A stretch of 64,000 bases of DNA, taken from positions 1-64,000 of the forward strand of contig CAYWPQ010000006.1 in NCBI GenBank assembly GCA_964460315.1. Reading direction: 5' to 3'. The DNA comes from Lacustribacter sp964460315. Its GTDB lineage: Bacteria > Pseudomonadota > Gammaproteobacteria > Burkholderiales > Burkholderiaceae_A. Of this stretch, positions 17,865 through 24,497 are shown in pieces (within the stretch, counting starts at the first letter, position 1; every line of letters starts with the position of its first letter). The position numbers and the translations under genes are program-made. The notes beneath the pieces were generated by a model. It saw nothing but the letters and a program-made list of their open reading frames with translations. It ran no database searches and had not been told where the DNA came from.

Positions 17865-18160
17865 CGTGTTTCCTTTTGTTGCGACGACGCGGTCTCGCCG
17901 GCCTGGCGAGCCTCCCGATTCTGGGCGAATTGCAATATAGCCAGGACACCGATGAAATTAATGAGCGCATAGGCCAGCGCCAGATCGAGGAAATCGGGCC
18001 GTCCATAGAGCATGGCCACCACGGCGATGAGCAAAACGGTTTTGGTGCCGAAAATATTCATCGCCAAGACGCGATCAAAGATTCCGGGGCCGAGCAGTCC
18101 ACGAATCAGGGCCAAGGCCATGGTGATCAGAATGGCGGCGCCCACCACGAGATACATCAT
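17861..18160 (-). CDS. mrpF: Cation/proton antiporter subunit F
   Basis: A 99-residue MrpF/MnhF homologue with three helices. RGLLGPGIFDRVLAMNIFGTKTVLL and DLALAYALINFIGVLAILQF are typical. The start overlaps the mrpE stop and the stop overlaps the mrpG start. Confidence 0.93.
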   Translation of the reverse strand: MMYLVVGAAILITMALALIRGLLGPGIFDRVLAMNIFGTKTVLLIAVVAMLYGRPDFLDLALAYALINFIGVLAILQFAQNREARQAGETASSQQKETR

Positions 18161-18639
18161 GACAATGTCCTTGCTTGCAATGCGGCGACCCGAGCGTTCA
18201 TGTCCCCGGTGAGCACGCCTTCGGCGCCGTCTTGAGTGAGGGCATGAACGGTGATCACGCCATCGTCCTGAATGTCGGTCGTGATGGTGCCGGGTGTCAT
18301 GGTGATGGAATTGCCGAAGATGACTCGGCCGACTTCATCCGAGCAGAGTGATTGCACCTTGACCATGGTTGGGCTGATGGCCATGCGCGGTGAAAGAACG
18401 ATCCGCGAGACCTGCAGGCTTGAGACCACAATCTCTTTGATGAGCCAGATCCAGTAGGGGAAGATGCCCCATCCAATGTGGGTGGGGACGGCTTCACGGT
18501 CTAGGGTGTTCAAGCGTTTCACCATGAAGATCACGAGCACACACGACGCCAGACCAAGCCCGATGAGGAGGGGCTGGTACATGCCTGACCAGAGCAGCCA
18601 GAGGCCAAACAAGGAGAAAAACAACACCAACAGTTTCAT
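18157..18639 (-). CDS. mrpE: Cation/proton antiporter subunit E
   Basis: A 160-residue MrpE/MnhE homologue. It has N-terminal hydrophobic segments, then the family motif PYWIWLIKEIVVSSLQVSRIVLSP and a C-terminal soluble part with the SITMTPGTITTDIQDDGVIT motif. It is the first gene of the Mrp-like operon, which runs E-F-G-A'B-C-D-ND4-x-ND5. The spacer to the divergent metallophosphatase (18640-18748) must hold both promoters; I could not pick convincing hexamers. Confidence 0.92.
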   Translation of the reverse strand: MKLLVLFFSLFGLWLLWSGMYQPLLIGLGLASCVLVIFMVKRLNTLDREAVPTHIGWGIFPYWIWLIKEIVVSSLQVSRIVLSPRMAISPTMVKVQSLCSDEVGRVIFGNSITMTPGTITTDIQDDGVITVHALTQDGAEGVLTGDMNARVAALQARTLS

Positions 18640-18748
18640 GCGAGCTTGATCCTAAAGGGATGCAGTCATGTTTTTCGAGGTCATCAATCGCCCGGAAAGG
18701 GGCGAAAACGCTGTATCCATCAATGCTTCAGAATTGTAAACTAGGCTC

Positions 18749-19591
18749 ATGAACATCCATTTTGCGTCCGATCTTCATCTTGAATATCTGTCTAAGCGTT
18801 TTCCCGAGCATCTTCGGGTTGATCGGCTTTACACGCCCTTTGCCGATGTCATGGTCTTGGCCGGTGACATCGACATTGGCACGCAAATGGTTGAAAAGTT
18901 CGGTCAATGGCCCCACCCCGTGCTCTATGTTCCCGGCAACCATGAGTTTTACGACTGCGCCATCGAGCCGCAGATTCAGAAGCTCAGGGAGGCAGCCAAG
19001 GACACAGCCATGGTGGTGCTGGCTCGGGATGAATACATTGATCGGGGCGTAAGGTTTCTTGGCTGCACCCTATGGACGGACTATCAGCTGATGGGAACCG
19101 GGGGAAGGCAGCTTGCGTCGATGTTCGCCTGTGAGGCGCGCATTGCTGATCATCGAAAGATTATGGGCATCAAAAAAGTTGGCGAGGGGTTCTCCGCCAA
19201 GCAGGCCTATGAGCGGCACCTTGAAGACCGAGCCTGGCTCGAGGAAAAGTTGGATCAGCCCTTCGAGGGCAAAACGGTGGTGATCACCCACCATGCTCCT
19301 TCCAGGGGAAGCGTTCATCCGCGATTCCGTGGCGACCCGTGCAATGCGGCTTTCGTGTCGGACTTGGATCACCTGGTGATGAAAGCGGATTTATGGATTC
19401 ACGGCCATGTGCACGACACCTTCGATTACAAGGTGGGGCGGTGTCGCGTGGTAACCAACCCCGGCAGTTACGCGGTGACCCTGGGAAAGGTCAAGACCTT
19501 TGAGGAACTTGAGTTTGAAAACCCGCTCTTTGATCCACAAAAGGTGATCGAGATAGACGAGGTAAAATCCGAGCAGTTCCTGCCCGGATGA
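18749..19591 (+). CDS. Calcineurin-like metallophosphoesterase
   Basis: A 280-residue soluble protein with the five metallophosphoesterase motifs in order: SDLHLE (D8, H10), GDIDIG, GNHEF, THHAPS and GHVHDT. These bind two divalent metals. The substrate cannot be told from sequence. The gene's last 10 nt, including the TGA stop at 19589-19591, lie inside the tRNA-Leu gene that follows. Confidence 0.88.
   Translation: MNIHFASDLHLEYLSKRFPEHLRVDRLYTPFADVMVLAGDIDIGTQMVEKFGQWPHPVLYVPGNHEFYDCAIEPQIQKLREAAKDTAMVVLARDEYIDRGVRFLGCTLWTDYQLMGTGGRQLASMFACEARIADHRKIMGIKKVGEGFSAKQAYERHLEDRAWLEEKLDQPFEGKTVVITHHAPSRGSVHPRFRGDPCNAAFVSDLDHLVMKADLWIHGHVHDTFDYKVGRCRVVTNPGSYAVTLGKVKTFEELEFENPLFDPQKVIEIDEVKSEQFLPG
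19563..19568 (+). promoter_or_regulatory. Possible -10 element for tRNA-Leu(UAA), inside the phosphoesterase CDS
   Basis: TAAAAT lies 13 nt before the tRNA 5' end and is followed by a C/G-rich stretch, as in stable-RNA promoters. No convincing -35 is seen; the tRNA may instead be processed from the upstream mRNA. Confidence 0.3.
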
Positions 19592-19666
19592 TGAAATAGG
19601 TAGACATACAGGACTTAAAATCCTGGGGCGCAAGCCGTGCCGGTTCGATTCCGGCTCCGGGCACCA
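19582..19666 (+). tRNA. tRNA-Leu (UAA)
   Basis: Acceptor GCCCGGA pairs with TCCGGGC. The anticodon stem-loop is CAGGA-CTTAAAA-TCCTG with anticodon TAA. A long class II variable arm and the T arm GGTTCGATTCC are followed by A, then CCA encoded at 19664-19666. The 5' end overlaps the preceding CDS by 10 nt. A YaeQ gene follows 18 nt later. Confidence 0.96.
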
Positions 19667-19684
19667 TGACTCTCCGAGGCGCCA

Positions 19685-20245
19685 GTGGCACTGAAATCAA
19701 CGGTTTACAAAGCCCAGCTGCAGATTGCTGATATGGATCGGGGCGTCTACGCGGAGCACAGCGTCACGCTGGCACTTCACCCATCAGAAACAGAAGAGCG
19801 TCTTCTCATTCGGCTCTTGGCACTTGCGCTGAATCTTCCGCAAGATAACCATCGTGGGATGCTTGAGCCCGCGCGAGGGCTCTCGGACGCTGACGAGCCC
19901 GATCTTTGGCAGCACGATCTCTCCAACCAATTGGTGCAGTGGATTGAACTTGGGCAGCCCGACGAGCGCCGACTTGCCAAAGCCTGTGGCCGGTCTGAGC
20001 AGGTGGTGGTGTACAGCTACTCCGCCGCCACGCCAATCTGGTGGTCGGCGATTGCCAATAAGCTCAGCCGGCTAAGCAACCTTACGGTTTGGCAGATCCC
20101 GTCGGATCAATCGAAGGCGCTCGCTGCTCGTGCGCAACGTGGAATGCAGTGGCAGGTCACCGTGCAAGATGGGACGGTCTGGGTGAATGACGGTGGCGAT
20201 TCGATCGAGATCACGCCACAGGCTCTTATTCAACGCGCGACATGA
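19685..20245 (+). CDS. YaeQ family protein
   Basis: A 186-residue YaeQ homologue. The marks are the N-terminal ALKSTVYKAQLQIADMDRGVY, TEERLLIRLLALAL, DEPDLWQHDLSNQLVQWIELGQPDE, and KACGRSEQVVVYSYS. The family has a PD-(D/E)xK nuclease-like fold; its biochemical role is not settled. It begins with GTG at 19685, the only start that gives the conserved N-terminus. The upstream ATG at 19666 is in another frame. Confidence 0.9.
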   Translation: MALKSTVYKAQLQIADMDRGVYAEHSVTLALHPSETEERLLIRLLALALNLPQDNHRGMLEPARGLSDADEPDLWQHDLSNQLVQWIELGQPDERRLAKACGRSEQVVVYSYSAATPIWWSAIANKLSRLSNLTVWQIPSDQSKALAARAQRGMQWQVTVQDGTVWVNDGGDSIEITPQALIQRAT

Positions 20246-20246
20246 C

Positions 20247-20603
20247 TTAAGGAATGGTGTGTCCAAGCCTTGCGGCAAGGCCGATCAGGGCCATGCAACG
20301 CCCACCGGTTTTGCAATAGGCCAGCACCGGGGCGTCTACGTTCCCCAGAAGTTGCCCCATGGACTGAGCGTCTGCCGCCGTTCCGCCGTCCGGGGGCACC
20401 GGCAGAAACGAGAACTTCATCCCGGCGGCCTCAGCCGCGAGCTGAATGGCGTTGGCGGTGGGCTGCTGCGTGTCGAACTCATGGTCGGGTCGATTGCAGA
20501 TGACTGATTTAAACCCCATCGCTTGGAGAGAGGGGATGTCGGTGGGGTCGATCTGGCCAGTGACTGCAAGTTGGTCGGTGAGCCAACGGACGGGAACGGT
20601 CAT
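20247..20603 (-). CDS. DUF442 / TIGR01244-type phosphatase-like sulfur transferase
   Basis: A 118-residue protein resembling the DUF442 dual-specificity phosphatase-like fold. It begins with VTGQIDPTDIPSLQAMGFKSVICNRPD, typical of the family. Its active-site loop is AYCKTGGR, with the catalytic Cys and Arg four residues apart, as in rhodanese-sized loops. In other bacteria this domain is linked to sulfide-oxidising beta-lactamase-like hydrolases. Here it stands alone, convergent with yaeQ at 1 nt. Whether it handles sulfur or phosphate is open, although a sox locus lies 3 kb away. Confidence 0.82.
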   Translation of the reverse strand: MTVPVRWLTDQLAVTGQIDPTDIPSLQAMGFKSVICNRPDHEFDTQQPTANAIQLAAEAAGMKFSFLPVPPDGGTAADAQSMGQLLGNVDAPVLAYCKTGGRCMALIGLAARLGHTIP

Positions 20604-20619
20604 TGCAATTCCTTGATTC

Positions 20620-20642
20620 GGGTTCGGGGGTTAGGGGTTAGG
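20620..20642 (+). other. G-rich tract upstream of pgk (possible G-quadruplex)
   Basis: Four G-runs (3, 5, 4 and 2 G) are separated by 3-nt loops, two of them TTA. The last run is only GG, so a stable quadruplex is doubtful. Confidence 0.25.
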
Positions 20643-20735
20643 AAGCGACTGAAAATGGGGAAATCTTTCAGCATAGAATTGTGCCGGACGTTTTCTTACT
20701 GTGCAGCAATTCAGAGCTCACCCCCGCGCTCCATC

Positions 20736-20766
20736 CCCAACGGAGCCCGTTGGGCTTTCTTTTTTA
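20736..20766 (+). terminator. Rho-independent terminator or attenuator directly in front of pgk
   Basis: CCCAACGG-AGC-CCGTTGGG is a perfect 8-bp stem with a triloop, followed by CTTTCTTTTTT. A second, overlapping hairpin AGCCC-GTT-GGGCT ends closer to the T-run. It lies only 12 nt before the pgk ATG and before the likely ribosome site. No plus-strand gene sits between it and the convergent DUF442 gene. It must therefore end a short leader transcript or small RNA starting at about 20605-20690, or attenuate pgk. Confidence 0.7.
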
Positions 20767-20777
20767 AGGGATGAAAA

Positions 20778-22129
20778 ATGGCTTTTCAACGCATGACTGA
20801 TCTCCCCCTTGCGGGTAAGCGGGTCTTGATTCGGGCAGACCTCAATGTGCCTCAGGATGATGCCGGGGCCATCACCGACGACACCCGCATTCGGGCGTCC
20901 ATTCCCGCGATCGAGCATGCGCTCTCCAAAGGTGCAGCCGTGATGGTGACATCGCATCTGGGCCGTCCGACCGAGGGCGAGCTTCGTACGGAAGATTCTC
21001 TGGCTCCGATTGCGGCGAGGCTTGCTCAGCTGATGAATCGGAAGGTTCCGTTGATTACCCATTGGGTGGACGGCGGGTTCGATTTGCAGCCTGGCGAAGT
21101 GGTGCTGCTTGAAAATTGTCGGGTGAACAAGGGCGAAAAGAAAAATGACGATGCCCTTGCAAAAAAGATTGCTGCGCTTTGCGACATTTATGTGAATGAC
21201 GCCTTTGGCACAGCGCACCGCGCGGAGGCCACCACCCACGGCGTGGCCAAGTATGCGCCAGTGGCCTGTGCGGGCCCGCTCATGGCGGCAGAGCNNNNNN
21301 NNNNNNNNNNNNNNNNNNNNNNNNNNNNNNNNNNNNNNNNNNNNNNNNNNNNNNNNNNNNNNNNNNNNNNNNNNNNNNNNNNNNNNNNNNNNNNGGCGTG
21401 GCCAAGTATGCGCCAGTGGCCTGTGCGGGCCCGCTCATGGCGGCAGAGCTCGACGCACTTGCCGCGGCACTGCTGAACCCCAAGCGCCCGATGGTGGCGA
21501 TTGTTGCGGGATCCAAGGTGTCTACGAAGCTCACCATCCTGAAGTCCCTAGCCTCCAAGGTGGATCAGCTGATCGTTGGGGGTGGCATTGCCAACACCTT
21601 CATGCTTGCCAAAGGGCTACCCATTGGCAAGTCGCTCGCAGAACCGGATCTCTTGGATGAGGCTCGCGAGATCATGGCCATGATGGAGGCCCGCGGTGCG
21701 GAAGTCCCCATTCCGGAAGACGTCGTGGTGGCCAACGAGTTTTCGGCCCAGGCCCGAGCCAACCGGGTTGCCGCCACCGCAGTGGCGAGCGACGATATGA
21801 TTCTTGACATTGGGCCCAAGACGGCGGCAAGGCTTTCCGCCATTCTCTCGAATGCCGGGACGATTGTCTGGAATGGTCCGGTTGGCGTTTTCGAGATTCC
21901 TCAGTTCGCGGGCGGCACGAAGATGCTTGCGGCGGCGATTGCGCATTCGCCGGCGTTCTCCATCGCTGGCGGTGGAGACACGCTTGCGGCGATTTCGAAG
22001 TTCGATATTGCCAATCAGATTGGCTACATCTCCACGGGTGGTGGTGCATTTCTTGAGTTTCTGGAGGGCAAGGTGCTTCCCGCCGTCGAGATTCTTGAGG
22101 CCCGGGGAAAATCGCTAGCGGTCTCCTGA
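20778..22129 (+). CDS. pgk: Phosphoglycerate kinase (interrupted by a 100-N assembly gap)
   Basis: Pgk transfers the phosphate of 1,3-bisphosphoglycerate to ADP in glycolysis, and the reverse in gluconeogenesis or CO2 fixation. The N-terminal RVLIRADLNVP, TSHLGRP and LLENCR motifs and the C-terminal GGGDTLAA nucleotide loop are all present. The Ns at 21295-21394 are flanked by identical 55-nt segments (21240-21294 and 21395-21449). Collapsing them gives one frame of 398 residues, the normal length. The apparent frameshift is thus an assembly artefact. AAGGGA precedes the ATG. The 3' end overlaps the convergent DUF3422 gene by 15 nt. Confidence 0.96.
21295..21394. other. Assembly gap (100 N) with 55-nt identical flanks
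   Basis: 21240-21294 and 21395-21449 are identical. Probably no base is missing; the Ns and one copy should be removed. Confidence 0.95.
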
Positions 22130-23497
22130 GACCAGCTCCCGATCTTGTTTCCGTCGCCGGGCTGCAAGATAGCCTAAGAGCCCAATCGCAATGAGCGGCA
22201 CCGAGACCAGTCCCACCAAATCCGGGTCGGCGGGAATACCGGTCTCTTTGAGTCCTTTCGCAATGTACTGAAGCAGACCGGTAGCGTAATAGGTCATCAC
22301 AATGACCGAAAGACCCTCGACGGTCTGTTGCAGGCGAAGCTGCAGATTGGCGCGCCGATCCATACTCGCCAGAAGCGCCTGCTGTTGCCTTTCATTGACG
22401 AACTCGATTCGCGTTTTCAAGATGTCCGACGTTCTAGAAATTCGGTCTGAGAGGTCTCGCAGACGACGAACGGTCCAGCGGCAGGTACGCATGGCGGGTT
22501 CGAACCGGCGGTCCATGAAGGTGTTCAGCATTTGCACACCAGGAATGGTTTCCTCATGCAGTTCAGTTAAGGAGCGCTTGACCAGCTCACTGTAGGCCTC
22601 GGCTGCGGTGAAGCGTAAGCCGTTGGCAGAGATCCAGCCTTCAACGCGAGCGGCTAGGGCCGAGACGTCGCTCAGAAGCTGGGCGTCGACATCCAGGTCG
22701 ATCGTGGACTGACGCTGAGCGAGCGCAATTTTTTCCGACACACTGGCAAGCTCGGTCTCCGCGGTGCGAAGCGGCTCGGCCAGGGCTTTGGCATTGGGTA
22801 GGGCCAGCATGGCCATCATGCGATAAGTTTCGGCGTCAATCAGGCGCTGCACGGCCCGGCCAGCCTGCCGGCTTCCGAATTGAACACCTCGAACAATCAT
22901 GGTGGTGAAGCCGGCCTCGTCAAGCTGAAGGTCCGTCCAGAGTTGGGCGTTTTGGTTGGACGTGATGCGGCTTCCCACCACGGTATTCCCGGCAAATCGT
23001 TTGGCAATCTCATAGGCATCAGGGTAGGGCTCGCCTTCTTCCAGAAGAATATCCAAGGCCACCAATCGTTGACCGGCGAGCGATCGCATGCCCAAGGCCC
23101 CCGTTTTTTCTAGCAAGGCATCGGCTTTCGACACCACGGTTTTGCGGTCTTCCACGTAACCCGTGGTCTGTTGCGCAAAGAGGGTGATACTGACAAATTC
23201 GCCATGCATTTCCCACTTCAGAAGCACTCGGCTGGGCTCGGGAGCGAGTTCAAGCACGCGAATCGATGGGTGATAGGCATTGCCGTGGTGGGCAGGAAAG
23301 CCGTGGGAGGCTCGGTCAATCCAGGCCAACTGCTGGTTACGGCTGTCCGGGTCGAGTAGAAAGGCTTGGTTGATGACCCTCTCGTTGGACCAGAGTGCGA
23401 TGGGTGGTCGTGCGTGAACCTCGTTGTGGAGCACTTCTCGCTGCGGATGGTCTTGGGTGACGGCCATGCCGTTTGGGGCAGAGGAGAGGTTGTTCAT
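22115..23497 (-). CDS. DUF3422 family membrane-anchored protein
   Basis: A 460-residue protein of the DUF3422 family. The N-terminal LHNEVHARPPIAL motif is diagnostic. The middle is rich in long helices (about residues 230-400). Near the C-terminus two hydrophobic segments (about VEGLSVIVMTYYATGLLQYIA and LVGLVSVPLIAIGLLGYLA) are followed by a basic tail, so the protein is anchored in the inner membrane by its end. No function is known to me. It stands alone, convergent with pgk and 15 nt upstream of soxS on the same strand. Confidence 0.88.
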   Translation of the reverse strand: MNNLSSAPNGMAVTQDHPQREVLHNEVHARPPIALWSNERVINQAFLLDPDSRNQQLAWIDRASHGFPAHHGNAYHPSIRVLELAPEPSRVLLKWEMHGEFVSITLFAQQTTGYVEDRKTVVSKADALLEKTGALGMRSLAGQRLVALDILLEEGEPYPDAYEIAKRFAGNTVVGSRITSNQNAQLWTDLQLDEAGFTTMIVRGVQFGSRQAGRAVQRLIDAETYRMMAMLALPNAKALAEPLRTAETELASVSEKIALAQRQSTIDLDVDAQLLSDVSALAARVEGWISANGLRFTAAEAYSELVKRSLTELHEETIPGVQMLNTFMDRRFEPAMRTCRWTVRRLRDLSDRISRTSDILKTRIEFVNERQQQALLASMDRRANLQLRLQQTVEGLSVIVMTYYATGLLQYIAKGLKETGIPADPDLVGLVSVPLIAIGLLGYLAARRRKQDRELVSGDR

Positions 23498-23512
23498 AAG
23501 CGGATGTCAAAA

Positions 23513-24022
23513 TTAGTGTTGTCGCCAGAAGTTCTGAGCGCTCTGGATCCGCTCTTCAAGATAGTTTGCATAAAAGTCACGCGAGGCGTAACCCACGAGG
23601 GGCTCGCCGATGGGTCGGGCCAGGCGATCAAGCATGACCAGGGTTGGGGTGAGCTTCAACCCGTAGCGCTGCCCCCATTCCTTCACCGTGATGCGGCCAC
23701 CATTGGGCAGGGTAAAGGGTGCACGGCGGGCTGTCTCGAATTCGACCACCATCAGTTTGGGGGACACATTCGAGCGCATTCGGGGTGAGAGCTGTTCTTG
23801 CTTGAGGGCGATGCAAAAGGGGCAGTGTTCGGAGGTAAAAAGGCCAGCCACGACGGTTTTCCCGCCCTGTGCCTGTTGCAGGGTGGTGAGGAGTTCGTCA
23901 ACAGTTTGATAGCCAGAGGGTTGCACTTTTTTCTCATTAGCGGAGCGCCCTGATGCGCCGCAACACACGATGGGCTTGACTATATTCGCTGACAAGCATA
24001 TTGTCACGAACCAATATGACAT
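23513..24022 (-). CDS. soxS: Thioredoxin-fold protein, SoxS/SoxW-like
   Basis: A thioredoxin-like protein with the redox motif CPFC (in TSEHCPFCIALKQE) and a cis-Pro region LKLTPTLVMLD. It is coded divergently from the soxR regulator, the same arrangement as soxSR next to sox operons elsewhere, where SoxS keeps Sox proteins in an active redox state in the periplasm. The start is uncertain. ATG 24022 lies within the soxR operator and overlaps soxR; GTG 24007 or later codons are possible. The N-terminus is moderately hydrophobic but lacks clear basic residues, so export is only inferred. Confidence 0.75.
   Translation of the reverse strand: MSYWFVTICLSANIVKPIVCCGASGRSANEKKVQPSGYQTVDELLTTLQQAQGGKTVVAGLFTSEHCPFCIALKQEQLSPRMRSNVSPKLMVVEFETARRAPFTLPNGGRITVKEWGQRYGLKLTPTLVMLDRLARPIGEPLVGYASRDFYANYLEERIQSAQNFWRQH
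23976..24004 (+). promoter_or_regulatory. Probable soxR promoter
   Basis: TTGACT (23976-23981), a 17-nt spacer and TATTGT (23999-24004) fit a sigma-70 promoter. Transcription would begin near 24011, only a few bases before the soxR ATG, which has no ribosome site, so the mRNA may be nearly leaderless. Confidence 0.5.
23997..24018. promoter_or_regulatory. Candidate SoxR operator (inverted repeat over -10 and start codon)
   Basis: CATATTG and CAATATG form a perfect 7-bp inverted repeat with an 8-nt spacer. AT-rich dyads of this size are typical ArsR/SmtB-family targets. The site covers the soxR -10 and its ATG, and lies at the soxS start, so one bound repressor dimer could control both genes. 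Confidence 0.55.
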
Positions 24023-24390
24023 CAACTATAACGCCGTCGTCTGCCGTTCCTTTTGATGTGGCTTTTTCGGCCGCATCCGAGCTTCATCGGGATGCTTCGC
24101 TTTCGAGCATTCTCGAAAAAGCGTCCGCGTATTTCTCGCTACTTTCCGAGCCATCGCGCCTGCGCATTATTCAGGCGATCTGTCACCGAGAGTGTTCGGT
24201 TCAGCAGATCGTCGAGCAGACTGGGCTTCCGCAGCCGAATGTGTCCCGACACCTGGCGTTGTTGCACCGCTCAGGAGTACTCTCAAGGAAACGGGTTGGA
24301 ACGTCGGTCTTTTATCGCGTCAGCGACTCGACGATCACCGAGCTCTGCAGGATCGTTTGTATTCGTTTGGCCAGCGAAGTGGATGCATAA
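24016..24390 (+). CDS. soxR: ArsR-family transcriptional regulator of the sox locus
   Basis: A 124-residue winged-helix repressor. The helix-turn-helix spans about residues 45-80, with LLSEPSRLRIIQAI, SVQQIVEQTGLPQPNVSRHLALLHRSGVL split across recognition helix and wing, and RKRVGTSVFYRV as the wing. Cysteines occur at CHRECS and near the C-terminus (ELCRIVCIRL). Sulfide/persulfide-sensing relatives use paired cysteines, so redox sensing of reactive sulfur is a fair inference. It faces soxS and precedes soxC by 107 nt on the same strand. Confidence 0.85.
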   Translation: MTSTITPSSAVPFDVAFSAASELHRDASLSSILEKASAYFSLLSEPSRLRIIQAICHRECSVQQIVEQTGLPQPNVSRHLALLHRSGVLSRKRVGTSVFYRVSDSTITELCRIVCIRLASEVDA

Positions 24391-24433
24391 AAACAATTAG
24401 CGGCGGCTTGCGTTCAGCAGGCCACCAAGTTTT

Positions 24434-24454
24434 CCCCCGCAACAGCGGGATTTT
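24434..24454 (+). terminator. Weak hairpin between soxR and soxC
   Basis: CCCGC-AACA-GCGGG forms a 5-bp GC stem followed by ATTTTG. It could partly end the soxR transcript. The promoter for soxC should lie in the remaining 24455-24497 or read through from soxR. Confidence 0.4.
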
Positions 24455-24497
24455 GAACCGTAGTCAGCTTTATTGATTCAACACTGGGGAGGGTTGA

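Noticed and set aside
20620..20642. Telomere-like TTAGGG/G-quadruplex element
   Set aside because: Only three runs of three or more G; kept as a low-confidence note, not as a finding.
21240..21449. Apparent broken pgk
   Set aside because: Same 55-nt overlap artefact; the collapsed gene is full length.
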